Below, in pieces: positions 17,755 through 25,014 of a stretch of DNA of 64,000 bases. The position numbers and the translations under genes are program-made. Location of the stretch: assembly GCA_900466575.1 (NCBI GenBank), contig UBMP01000016.1:186001-250000 (forward strand), read 5' to 3'. The notes beneath the pieces were generated by a model. It searched no databases and was not told the origin of the DNA. It was given only the letters and a program-made list of their open reading frames with translations. Positions within the stretch are counted from its first letter, which is position 1. The number at the start of each line of letters is the position of its first letter. Source of the DNA: Hyphomicrobiales bacterium (GTDB lineage Bacteria > Pseudomonadota > Alphaproteobacteria > Rhizobiales > Rhizobiaceae).

Positions 17755-18513
17755 CTATGCCACCTCTCCCTTAAGAAAGCCTGGAACACAGATGAATGAT
17801 CGGGAGCGATCTCCATCTGGCAATGCCTTCGGGTCATCAAACACAAATGCCAGGGTCGCGAACGCCCGTCTAAAGGAGCAAAAATACACGTGGATGCCAT
17901 CACCACCTCCAACGCTGTATTGAAACTGGGACGCTACGTTGAACCGTCCCTGTGACAGCGTGAGGTCGTCCCCAAGTATGCTGAAGAGTTCTTGATTGAT
18001 GTTGCCAGCTATCGCATCATAGTTTGAATACCAACGCACCAGAGCGCCACCGGAAGCGGGAACGGGATTGCCTGTACAGTGATAGTGAAATCCAAAACCC
18101 ATCCGTGCTGAAAACCTATTCATGTAGGCATGGAGCTTCGGACCAGGGCTCAGAAAGCCGGGTTTCCCGTCATCGACCGCTCGATCAAGACCGAGTTCTG
18201 TGGCTAGTTCCCGAAACCTCCCGGCCAAAGCGCGCGCCGAGTTTCGCAGTTCCTGCCTCTGAATTTCATTTTCCGGGGACTGTGCGAGGCGGCTCATGAT
18301 GGAAGCAACTGCATCGCATTCCCGTGTGCCCTCGTGGCAAGGCTTACAGATGCCTACCAGTGGTTCGCGTGGCCTGTGTCTTCCGTCGAAAATTGAGAGT
18401 GGCGGCACATGGTCCACATCGACAGCCGACACCGAGCCGCCGCAATAGACGCAGAATGGGTTCCGCTCCAGAACACGTGTGTTGGTACTTTTCCTCCGCT
18501 TGGCCTCACCCAA
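17755..18513 (-). CDS. HNH-type zinc-finger protein (putative endonuclease)
   Basis: A 252-aa protein. The N-terminal HNH-like site has C21-x2-C24, D34-H35 (VDVDHVPP), and C56-x2-C59-H60. This arrangement binds structural zinc and places a His for metal-dependent cleavage in HNH nucleases. The C-terminal 170 residues are uncharacterised and may recognise a specific target. The start is TTG 18513 giving MGEAKRRK, an N-terminus common in this HNH subgroup, with a G-rich SD. It is divergent from the UDG-like gene. Nuclease activity is inferred from the motif. An alternative is a zinc-binding regulator without nuclease activity. Confidence 0.75.
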   Translation of the reverse strand: MGEAKRRKSTNTRVLERNPFCVYCGGSVSAVDVDHVPPLSIFDGRHRPREPLVGICKPCHEGTRECDAVASIMSRLAQSPENEIQRQELRNSARALAGRFRELATELGLDRAVDDGKPGFLSPGPKLHAYMNRFSARMGFGFHYHCTGNPVPASGGALVRWYSNYDAIAGNINQELFSILGDDLTLSQGRFNVASQFQYSVGGGDGIHVYFCSFRRAFATLAFVFDDPKALPDGDRSRSFICVPGFLKGEVA

Positions 18514-18600
18514 ACCCGCTTCCCCCCTTATGCAGCTAGTTGTATGGATAAGAGTAGATCAACCACTTATCACTGCATAGGCCGAGAGCGCAGGATTGCT

Positions 18601-19245
18601 ATGGATATATTTGATTTCTGGCATGAGGCAGCGCCTGACGCCAAGAGGCACCCCAGAGACGAGCAGGTACTTCGAAGGGCAAATCATCACTTCAATCTCG
18701 ACTGCCTCCCAGCGCCGTTCTATGGCCCGCTTAGGACGGCCCGCGTTGTGCTGCTCTATCTGTCCCCTGGCTTCGACCCAAGCGACGTTGAGGAAGCCAA
18801 AACGGCAACGGGGCATCAGCGCTACACAGAGATGCGGACGGGTACGCAGCCGCTGCCGGGACCAACAGAAAGCGCCGCGGCCCGGAAATGGTGGTCATCA
18901 AGAACGAAGGCATTCGGGGACTGGGCAGGGTTGCGGGACAAGGTAGCAATCCTGAATATCGGAGCCTACCATTCTAAGACGTTTGATGACGCACCGATGC
19001 TGGCCTCTCTGCCGTCCTCGCGGAAAGCGCTGGATTGGGCACAAGCGGTCCTATTCCCCGAAGCCGAGGCGGGAAGCCGTGTTGTGATATGCATGAGGGC
19101 GGCACGAACATGGGGGCTGGACAGTGCGGCGAGACACGGGAGAACCCTCCTGGTCCCCAAAGTCACCATTGGGGGACATCTTGTGAAGGATGCTGGATAT
19201 GCCGAGGTCATGGCTGCCGGTCGTGAGGCGCTGGATACGGCTTGA
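18601..19245 (+). CDS. Uracil-DNA-glycosylase-fold-like protein
   Basis: A 214-aa protein. PFYGPLRTARVVLLYLSPGF (about 39-58) followed by DPSD resembles the first strand and active-site loop of the UDG superfamily, in which (L/N)xPG...D supports base excision. Downstream, VAILNIGAYHSKTF and SRVVICMRAAR correspond to later strands; the usual C-terminal HPS-type motif is not evident. It could be a glycosylase acting on modified (phage) DNA or a catalytically altered relative. ATG 18601 was chosen; the frame is open upstream but without similarity. It is the first of two plus-strand cargo genes. Confidence 0.6.
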   Translation: MDIFDFWHEAAPDAKRHPRDEQVLRRANHHFNLDCLPAPFYGPLRTARVVLLYLSPGFDPSDVEEAKTATGHQRYTEMRTGTQPLPGPTESAAARKWWSSRTKAFGDWAGLRDKVAILNIGAYHSKTFDDAPMLASLPSSRKALDWAQAVLFPEAEAGSRVVICMRAARTWGLDSAARHGRTLLVPKVTIGGHLVKDAGYAEVMAAGREALDTA

Positions 19246-19410
19246 TGAGGTTCTGCAAGACGTCCCGCCCGTGCCTTGACCGCGCCTGCCCAAGCGCTCG
19301 TCCGAGCTATTCCGGGGGCATACGGGGGGCCTGCGCGCTGCCTTCATATCGATTGCCGCCTCGGATTTTTGTTGGGAAATAGCCATAGTCACGAGCATTG
19401 GGAGAATACC

Positions 19411-19965
19411 GTGGACTTCATCTCGACCATCTTTAAGTTCCTTGGGGACAACTGGCCGCTTGCCTTTGCGGTATTCCTATTCTCTTTGGTGTTTCCGCAC
19501 TTGTACCCAGAGCAAATGACGGGCGACCTCAGGAACACTATGGAAATCGCCTTACTGGCCTCGGCGTGTATGCTCATAGCAAAGGCAGCCGAGTTGGTAG
19601 TCCATGCGCTCCCCGAATGGAAAAAGCAGTGGACCAAGAGCGTGGGGCTGCGCCGAAAGGCCAAGGAGCGCGATGACTACGCGATCAATGCTATCGGTCA
19701 TTTGACGACGGACGAACGGGACATGCTGGTGGCGATCTTGGGCGAGCAAGCTGATGCAACGGGCGTATTCCGCAAGTGGTGGCCATCAGGCCGCGACACT
19801 CACAACTACCCACTGGACGGCCTTAGAGAAAAACTGATCGTGTCTCCCGCGCTACCTCCGGGGAGAGTTTTAGCTACCGACACGGCATACACCGAGCTAT
19901 GGGCCGTTAACCGAGGCGTGATAGCCGCTCGCGCAGACATCATTGAAAAGCTCAGCGAGAAATAA
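19411..19965 (+). CDS. SieB-like two-TM protein (candidate superinfection exclusion)
   Basis: A 184-aa membrane protein. Two TM helices lie near the N-terminus (about 14-31 and 43-62), then a basic linker (WKKQWTKSVGLRRKAKERDD) and a cytosolic domain starting GHLTTDERDMLVAILGEQ and ending in a Trp-containing amphipathic helix (ELWAVNRGVIAARADIIEKL). This layout resembles phage SieB superinfection-exclusion proteins, which abort infection by heterologous phages. The resemblance is by architecture and the LTxxE helix only. GTG 19411 was chosen because GGGAG lies 7 nt upstream. It would fit a prophage-derived defence cargo. Confidence 0.5.
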   Translation: MDFISTIFKFLGDNWPLAFAVFLFSLVFPHLYPEQMTGDLRNTMEIALLASACMLIAKAAELVVHALPEWKKQWTKSVGLRRKAKERDDYAINAIGHLTTDERDMLVAILGEQADATGVFRKWWPSGRDTHNYPLDGLREKLIVSPALPPGRVLATDTAYTELWAVNRGVIAARADIIEKLSEK

Positions 19966-20204
19966 CCATGCGTGCCTGCCTGTTTTCAAAGTGCCGGGAA
20001 AGTGTATCGGTTGCACTTTGCTTGCTGATGGTCTTCACAGCGGGCATCGCTTACAGACGAAGAATGGCTCGAACTTGAGAGGCGGATGACTGCCCAATCT
20101 CCTGCCTCATCATTGAGTAATGCGATCAGGGCAATCGGCATCAATAGGCTAGCGAGGGGAGGCGTCAGCTATAAGCGTTGATCAGCTCGGCTCATGGTCT
20201 TTCC
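19966..20204. other. Gap without a clear gene
   Basis: Follows the SieB-like gene. A plus-strand frame ending at about 20181 encodes TDEEWLELERRM and NAIRAIGINRLARGGVSYKR but has only an internal ATG (20087) and no SD, so it is at most a 31-codon peptide or a gene remnant. Nothing else is supported. Confidence 0.3.
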
Positions 20205-20358
20205 TTACGTCATTACGGGGGGGGGGGTGACGTCGCCTGTCTTTCGGATGGCATAGAGGACGTTCTTGTGTTCCTTACCGAAAAACTCGGCAACGGCTCG
20301 GCTGTTGCAGAGGGCTTGCCCCGTTAGTGGAGACAATGGGATTGATGGAATTGGCCAT
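20205..20358 (-). pseudogene. Frameshifted N-terminal remnant of a Rha-family phage regulator
   Basis: Reading the minus strand from ATG 20358 gives MANSINPIVSTNG. One frame over comes QALCNSRAVAEFFGKEHKNV then LYAIRK, which matches the N-terminal DNA-binding part of phage Rha regulators (SR-x-VAExFGKxHxNVLxxIR). Removing one G from the AACGGGGCAAG tract would join the two parts in a single frame. The frame then runs into an 11-nt C tract (G11 at 20217-20227 on the plus strand) and stops after about 50 codons, so the C-terminal domain is missing. No SD is seen. Read as a decayed prophage gene; sequencing error in the homopolymers is possible but would not restore the C-terminus. Confidence 0.6.
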
Positions 20359-20584
20359 GGGAGAATTCGGTGGTCAAGAAGACCAAGGAAGACCAGCCCC
20401 CATACTCACCAAAGGGTGACATCAGGTATCCATATGTTTTACCTAGGTCTTATCCCTTATCATTATCCTTATAGAATTACCTAGTTAGGAAAGACCTATA
20501 GTTTATCTATGTCTTCTCCCCCCTCCTATGGTGAGGGGAAATCTCCGATGGTGAGGGAAATAAGGTCTATCCCATTATGGGGTC
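20359..20584. other. AT-rich intergenic segment with short repeats
   Basis: Between the Rha remnant and the 3' end of RNase HI. It holds the palindrome TCACCAAAGGGTGA (20407-20420), inverted TAGGTCTT/AAGACCTA copies (about 20444 and 20490), CCCATTATGGGG and the tandem repeats listed separately. No coding frame looks real. It may be the element's control or replication region; this is a guess from composition and repeats. Confidence 0.35.
20523..20561. repeat. Two adjacent about 20-bp direct repeats
   Basis: CTCCTATGGTGAGGGGAAAT (20523-20542) is followed immediately by CTCCGATGGTGAGGGAAAT (20543-20561): two near-identical units differing by one substitution and one indel. They could be iteron-like protein-binding sites within the AT-rich gap. 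Confidence 0.6.
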
Positions 20585-21139
20585 TTAATCCCCGAAGGCG
20601 TCCAAACCCAAGAACCACTTTCGATGAACGTCCATCAATCCTTTTCCTGGTCGGGCATAGGACTTCTGCGCTGCTCTGCTGGCAAGGATGTCCGCCAGCT
20701 CGTTCAGCTCATGTCCATCGTGACCACGGACCCAATGCCATTCGATCGGTCTGGCCTGTATCAGCACGTCAATCTCCTCCCATAGGTCAGCGTTCTCCAC
20801 GGGCTTCCTGTCCGACTTCCTCCAGCCCCTCGCCTTCCACCCCGGCATCCATTCGGTTGCGCCTTTGACCACCATTTGGTTATCGCTGATGATAAGCGCC
20901 GGAAGGTCCGGGATGTCGAGCTTAGACAAGCCCTTGATGACCGCTGTCATTTCCATTCGGATGTTGGTGGTCTTGGCAAACCAGCCCGCGAAGGGCCTTT
21001 GGGCCGCAAGGGTTCCATCGGCCTCGATAAGCTGACGAAGTACGCCCCAGCCGCCCGGCCCTGGATTGGGAATGGCGGAACCGTCAGTGGCAAGGACATA
21101 GTGGCGCTGCCCGTGAAAGGGTGATGTTGAGTTCATCAT
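20585..21139 (-). CDS. Ribonuclease HI
   Basis: Degrades the RNA strand of RNA-DNA hybrids. The 184-aa protein carries the full carboxylate set at about D19 (LATDGSA), E63 (RMEMTA), D86 (IISDNQ) and D150 (NELADILA), plus VRGHDGHELNE with the catalytic His loop. It differs from housekeeping rhizobial RnhA by a C-terminal extension and island location, so it is probably a phage-type paralogue. Starts at 21154, 21139 or 21136 are possible; none has a good SD. Role may be in element replication. Confidence 0.9.
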   Translation of the reverse strand: MMNSTSPFHGQRHYVLATDGSAIPNPGPGGWGVLRQLIEADGTLAAQRPFAGWFAKTTNIRMEMTAVIKGLSKLDIPDLPALIISDNQMVVKGATEWMPGWKARGWRKSDRKPVENADLWEEIDVLIQARPIEWHWVRGHDGHELNELADILASRAAQKSYARPGKGLMDVHRKWFLGLDAFGD

Positions 21140-21467
21140 GTTGAAAATCCACATAGAAAGCCGTCAGCGGGCGATGAAGTCGCACCGCATACAGACGGGA
21201 GTTTTGGACAGAATGCTCCTGACGGCCCGCTATGGGGCGCTATGGAAACGTTTGAAGGCATCCCCCGGCAAGACCGGGAGACACTGCTTTGGAACAGCCT
21301 GATCAACGCGACAAAGACCACTCGGGTAGCGGGCTGATCATCGTTGAATAGAGCTGAGTTACACGGTTGAGGTTCTGGAATGGCAGGATGCGCGCCACGG
21401 TTCTCGCATCAGTCTGCGAACTATGACCGTTGCGCAGCGCCTTCCCGGCAGCGACGGTTGTCCTTGG
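21140..21467. other. Gap without a supported gene
   Basis: Upstream of rnhA and downstream of the terminator at 21468. A plus-strand frame from a stop at about 21128 to 21337 (ending METFEGIPRQDRETLLWNSL then INATKTTRVAG) is free of stops, but its only ATG (21242) leaves 31 codons and no SD. I do not call it. Confidence 0.3.
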
Positions 21468-21495
21468 AAAAAGAAAAGGCCACCGGGAGGTGACC
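21468..21495 (-). terminator. Rho-independent terminator
   Basis: On the minus strand GGTCACC-TCCC-GGTGGCC (one G-T pair) is followed by TTTTCTTTTT. It lies about 130 nt after the small two-gene unit 22104-21626 and is its likely end. Confidence 0.7.
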
Positions 21496-21625
21496 TAATT
21501 GGGAGTTTCGGAAGCGCACTGATGGCGCGTTTGGCGTGACGTGATGTCGATGGTGAGTGGTAATCGCCTCGATTTCGACCTTTCTCATCTACTTCCAATG
21601 GCTTAGCGCGTAATCCGCAGCGCCA

Positions 21626-21829
21626 TCAGCCGACCGCCTCGAAGACCAGATACGCAGACCAAGCGGAAACGGCGATGATGAGCCACTTGGCGAGCGGTCC
21701 ATAAGGCGGGACACCGAGCAAGCCGAACGCCCGCACGTTGTCTTTCAGCATCGTCACGGTGAACAGAAGCACTGCCATGGTGGCGAAGTACGCACCGATT
21801 GCGGAAGCTATCGCGAGAGCCATGGTCAT
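21626..21829 (-). CDS. Small two-TM protein, unknown
   Basis: A 67-aa hydrophobic protein (MTMALAIASAIGAYFATMAV start) with two TM segments at about 3-25 and 45-65. Its ATG overlaps the stop of the preceding gene in an ATGA, so it is translationally coupled to it. No family is recognised. The coupling to a small soluble protein is reminiscent of holin-like or toxin-immunity pairs, but nothing specific supports this. Confidence 0.55.
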   Translation of the reverse strand: MTMALAIASAIGAYFATMAVLLFTVTMLKDNVRAFGLLGVPPYGPLAKWLIIAVSAWSAYLVFEAVG

Positions 21830-22104
21830 GCCGCACCGCCTTCGATCTTGGGTTCGACCGAGAGGACGCCGCGCACGGTCCCCATGAAAAACTCAAGGTC
21901 GCGCTGAGACGGCCTCTCGAAACCAAAGCCCGCATGGGGCTGCCCCCATTCGACCCAGGTGCTTAGGCCGGTGAAAGGAACGCGGAGGAAAAGCCCGGAC
22001 ATTGAACCGCCAATGCTCAATGAGAAGTGCCGGTCGATGACCGCCCGCATGTCGAGAGCCAAGCCTTCGGCAGCCTGGACGGCAGCGGTGATGATATGTT
22101 GCAT
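21826..22104 (-). CDS. Small soluble protein, unknown
   Basis: A 92-aa protein starting MQHIITAAVQAAEGLALDMR, with AGFGFERPSQRDLEFFMGTV near the end. ATG 22104 has AGGGAA 6 nt upstream; an open frame runs further upstream without an SD. It overlaps the next small membrane gene by 4 nt. It sits between that gene and the integrase, same strand. No family is recognised. Confidence 0.55.
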   Translation of the reverse strand: MQHIITAAVQAAEGLALDMRAVIDRHFSLSIGGSMSGLFLRVPFTGLSTWVEWGQPHAGFGFERPSQRDLEFFMGTVRGVLSVEPKIEGGAA

Positions 22105-22254
22105 GAAAAGTTCCCTGTCTGAGCTTCGCCGCCCATCAGTGGGCAGACGTGGAAGCGGAAGCCTCCAGAAGGGGTCACGGATGACGTGCAACGTGAATGC
22201 GGCGGATACCGACAAGACGCGCTGATGCTTCTCCTAGACCCCGCCTGGGGGCTT

Positions 22255-23871
22255 CTAGGCTGCATCCACTGGGTAGCGAGGGAAGTCCTTGATGGCCTCG
22301 GCTAGATCTTCGATGCTAGGCGTCTCATAGTCCGCGCCAACCCTGCCTGGGCTATGGCCGCAGAAGGCATCCCTAATTCTAGGCTCAATTTTTGCCCTTC
22401 CGGCTCGGCGCTTAAACGTATGACGCCAGCCGTGGTTCGGGCTTACACCTGTATCGATGACACCAATCTTGCGGACCCAATCAGCGAGCTTCTGACGCAC
22501 TTGTACGTAGGGCGGACGAACCGGCTTGAAAGGGTCGTCTTTGCGCTTGGAAGACTTTACGGGGTCGTAGAAAAGCGGTCCCTTGCGGGAACTTTGAACG
22601 AAATCGATAAAGCCCTGTTCCACGAGATGTTCGTGAAGAACAACTGTCCTGGCGACAGAGCCCTTCACGGTCCCTGCCTCGGGTCGTATATGGACCAACC
22701 AGAACCCGCCTTTATGACGGGTGACATCCTCCTTGCGAAGTTGGGTCATTTCGCCCGCGCGCGCTCCGGTGTAGGCGCAAAGCCAGGGTATCCAGCGGAA
22801 GGCAGCTTTCAGGTATTCGGAGCGGCGCGCCTCGTTAGGCAGGAGTGTGCTCCTCAATATGAGTAGCGCATCATCTTCATTGAACTCACCCTTGGTCGCC
22901 ACTTTCCGGGCTCCGGCAACCTTAACCCCCAGGAATGGGTTCGACGTGATCTTTTTCTGGTCCACAACCCACTCGAACACGCCCCTAGCCGCAGTGAGCC
23001 AAACCTCCTTAATTGTCCGGTTTGAAGCCTTGCCCTTTACCAGCTCGTTCTTCCAGGCAATGGCGTCATCACCCGTAATTAGAGCCACATCACGCCCTTC
23101 AACGAAAGCGCTCAGGTGGTCGAACACCCCCCGCCATCTGTTGACCGTAGCAGCGGCAGGCTTCCTTTCCGTAACCCACGCCTCAAAGGCTTCCTTGGCG
23201 TTCCAGCCTGTCAGCTTGACGCCTATTGGGTTCGCATGGGTGGGCGCTGGAAACTTGGTTCGGTATTCATCGGGAGCGTAGTTGCCCCCTGCCCTTCGCC
23301 GTAGATAGGTCAATGCCGCCACAAGGTCAGGGCTGATGGCGTCCAGAAGTGCCGCCTGGGAAGCGTGATCGAGAACAAGCTCTTCCTGCGCTAGGAAAGT
23401 GGGCAGCCGGGACAGTTCGGAAACCTTTGCCCTGATGAGCGCCGTGTGTCGCGGGCTGGGCTCTTGGTCCTCACCATCATCCCAGGACAAACCTCCGAAT
23501 GCCTCACGGGTGTCCTGGAGTTGATCATAGAAGAAGTCGAAGGTCTCAACAGAGGTCACCCCCTCGAACTGCTGCACGAACCAATCGTACCAGCGACCGG
23601 CAAGGACATGCACCTGTCTTGTGGATAACTCTTGAGCGCCCCCGGCCTTGCTGGTCCGAAGGGCTGAAATACGGCGTTCGACTTCGGAGACCCATTCGGC
23701 GAATGCGGCCTTAGCCTGTCCAGCGGGCATTGATGAGGGTTGCCGGAAGCGTTCCTCTTGGCGAACGCCATGGGCGCGCTGGTATTCGTCCCGGACATCC
23801 GAGGGGATGACTTTCCGGGAGAACCAGTCGCCATTGGTGGCACGTGTTAAGCCAGGCATGAGGATTTTCAT
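22255..23871 (-). CDS. Tyrosine recombinase (phage-type integrase)
   Basis: A 538-aa integrase that should catalyse integration and excision of the element at tRNA-Leu. An N-terminal arm-binding region and SAM-like core-binding domain (about 225-330: LTGWNAKEAFEAWV to ASNRTIKEVWLTAARG) precede the catalytic domain. There, Arg is in YTGARAGEMTQLRKED, H-x-x-R in NHGWRHTFKRRAG (His about 480) and the nucleophilic Tyr in GADYETPS (about 515). The start is MKILMPGLTRAT at 23871, although the frame is open upstream to 23940. The 5' end lies 87 bp from the tRNA 3' end, so tRNA readthrough could express it. Confidence 0.95.
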   Translation of the reverse strand: MKILMPGLTRATNGDWFSRKVIPSDVRDEYQRAHGVRQEERFRQPSSMPAGQAKAAFAEWVSEVERRISALRTSKAGGAQELSTRQVHVLAGRWYDWFVQQFEGVTSVETFDFFYDQLQDTREAFGGLSWDDGEDQEPSPRHTALIRAKVSELSRLPTFLAQEELVLDHASQAALLDAISPDLVAALTYLRRRAGGNYAPDEYRTKFPAPTHANPIGVKLTGWNAKEAFEAWVTERKPAAATVNRWRGVFDHLSAFVEGRDVALITGDDAIAWKNELVKGKASNRTIKEVWLTAARGVFEWVVDQKKITSNPFLGVKVAGARKVATKGEFNEDDALLILRSTLLPNEARRSEYLKAAFRWIPWLCAYTGARAGEMTQLRKEDVTRHKGGFWLVHIRPEAGTVKGSVARTVVLHEHLVEQGFIDFVQSSRKGPLFYDPVKSSKRKDDPFKPVRPPYVQVRQKLADWVRKIGVIDTGVSPNHGWRHTFKRRAGRAKIEPRIRDAFCGHSPGRVGADYETPSIEDLAEAIKDFPRYPVDAA

Positions 23872-23892
23872 TTTGTAGCGCCCTTTGTAGCG
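23872..23892 (+). repeat. Paired TTTGTAGCG sites near attR (candidate integrase arm sites)
   Basis: TTTGTAGCG at 23872-23880 and 23884-23892, ending 66 bp from the attR core. With the pair at 15689/15702 this gives two sites on each arm of the excised attP, in the same orientation, at nearly equal distances. The sites also overlap the integrase start region, so integrase may repress itself. Confidence 0.65.
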
Positions 23893-23957
23893 TAAGGGCG
23901 TCAACAAGGCATTGATTTCATTTAACCCTTTGATCCCCAAGCGAACCTGGGGAGGGT

Positions 23958-23974
23958 TGGTGCGGTCGAGAAGA
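23958..23974. repeat. attR, right 17-bp direct repeat within tRNA-Leu
   Basis: TGGTGCGGTCGAGAAGA, identical to attL at 15610-15626. It covers the CCA end, acceptor stem and part of the T arm of tRNA-Leu, so integration preserves a complete tRNA gene. Confidence 0.9.
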
Positions 23975-24042
23975 CTCGAACTTCCACGTCTTGCGACACA
24001 GCGACCTCAACGCTGCGCGTCTACCAATTCCGCCACGACCGC
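23958..24042 (-). tRNA. tRNA-Leu (GAG)
   Basis: An 85-nt tRNA on the minus strand. The acceptor stem GCGGTCG pairs with CGACCGC, followed by ACCA (CCA encoded). The D arm contains AATTGGTAGACGC. The anticodon stem CAGCG/CGCTG encloses TTGAGGT, so the anticodon is GAG, reading CUC/CUU leucine codons. A long class II variable arm (TGTCGCAAGACGTG) and T arm GGAAG-TTCGAGT-CTTCT complete the fold. It is the attachment site of the adjacent element; its original terminator now lies 8.4 kb away. Confidence 0.97.
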
Positions 24043-24224
24043 ATCGTGGTAGAGCCGAATTGCTCCGGCGCGGCTGCATGTAGCAAAAGCATTTGGGGTG
24101 CACAAGTGGACGATGACGTTTTTTTGATGCTGTGGATGGATTTTCGCCCCTGCCCTTCCCGCGGGTCGGCGCAACCCCTTGCGCGACAGGGGTTCGACGC
24201 CCTAAATGCAGGTAAAACAAGGAA

Positions 24225-24977
24225 ATGCCTCCCATGCTTCGCCAGGATATCACCCCCTCCATGCTGCCCGCCGACGGCTGTCCGCCCGTGCGCTGGTGGA
24301 TTTCGGACGGGTTGATTCCCTATGAGGAGGCCGTGGCCGAGATGGAGCGGCAGGTCGCGCTGATTGCGGACGGCAAGGCCGACGAGTTGGTCTGGCTTCT
24401 GGAGCATCCGCCGCTCTACACCGCCGGCACCAGCGCGGACGCCAAGGACCTCGTGCAGCCGGATCGCTTCCCCGTGTTCGCGACCGGGCGCGGTGGCGAA
24501 TATACCTATCACGGCCCCGGCCAGCGCGTCGCTTATGTCATGCTCGACCTCAAGCGCCGGCGGCAGGATGTGCGCGCCTATGTGGCCGCTCTCGAAGAGG
24601 TGATCATCCGCACGCTCGATGCCATGAACGTCAAGGGCGAGCGGCGCGAGGATCGCGTCGGCGTCTGGGTGCGCCGGCCCGAAAAGCCGACGCTTCCCGA
24701 TGGCTCCATGTCGGAGGACAAGATCGCCGCGCTTGGGATACGCCTGCGCAAGTGGGTCAGCTTCCACGGCCTGTCGCTGAATGTCGATCCGGATCTCGAC
24801 CATTTCGGCGGAATCGTTCCTTGCGGGATTTCGGCCTATGGCGTCACGAGCCTTGTCGACCTCGGCCTGCCGGTCATGATGGCGGATGTCGATATCCGGC
24901 TGCGCGAGGCCTTCGAGGAGGTCTTCGGGCCAACGGTTCAGGTCACGGAAGTCCAGGTCATTCCAGAAAAGGCGTGA
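24225..24977 (+). CDS. lipB: Octanoyltransferase LipB
   Basis: Transfers octanoyl from acyl-carrier protein to lipoyl domains of 2-oxoacid dehydrogenases and GcvH, the first step of lipoate synthesis. The 250-aa protein has [14 protein letters not shown], the binding loop [20 protein letters not shown], the conserved Lys in [15 protein letters not shown] and the catalytic Cys in [15 protein letters not shown] (about 198). ATG 24225 and 24234 are both possible. It is convergent with the M50 protease gene and flanks tRNA-Leu, giving the right chromosomal boundary of the island. Confidence 0.96.
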   Translation: MPPMLRQDITPSMLPADGCPPVRWWISDGLIPYEEAVAEMERQVALIADGKADELVWLLEHPPLYTAGTSADAKDLVQPDRFPVFATGRGGEYTYHGPGQRVAYVMLDLKRRRQDVRAYVAALEEVIIRTLDAMNVKGERREDRVGVWVRRPEKPTLPDGSMSEDKIAALGIRLRKWVSFHGLSLNVDPDLDHFGGIVPCGISAYGVTSLVDLGLPVMMADVDIRLREAFEEVFGPTVQVTEVQVIPEKA

Positions 24978-25014
24978 AGCGGCCTTTCATTCGAATTTCC
25001 CTCAGAGCCGAGCC

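Larger units (their letters stand above)
15610..23974. mobile_element. Integrative element in tRNA-Leu(GAG), about 8.4 kb
   Basis: The element is bounded by 17-bp direct repeats, one of them the 3' end of tRNA-Leu(GAG). A tyrosine recombinase gene lies directly beside the tRNA and reads away from it. Base composition is lower than in the flanking genes. Cargo, left to right: unknown 314-aa protein, serine resolvase, small membrane protein, HNH protein, UDG-like protein, SieB-like protein, Rha remnant, RNase HI, two tiny overlapping genes, integrase. No conjugation, capsid or terminase gene is visible, so it resembles a small phage-satellite-like or decayed prophage island rather than an ICE. 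Mobility today is inference. Confidence 0.88.

Noticed and set aside
21359-21598. 79-codon minus-strand frame near the terminator at 21468
   Set aside because: The frame reads straight through the terminator hairpin and its T-run; composition is not protein-like.
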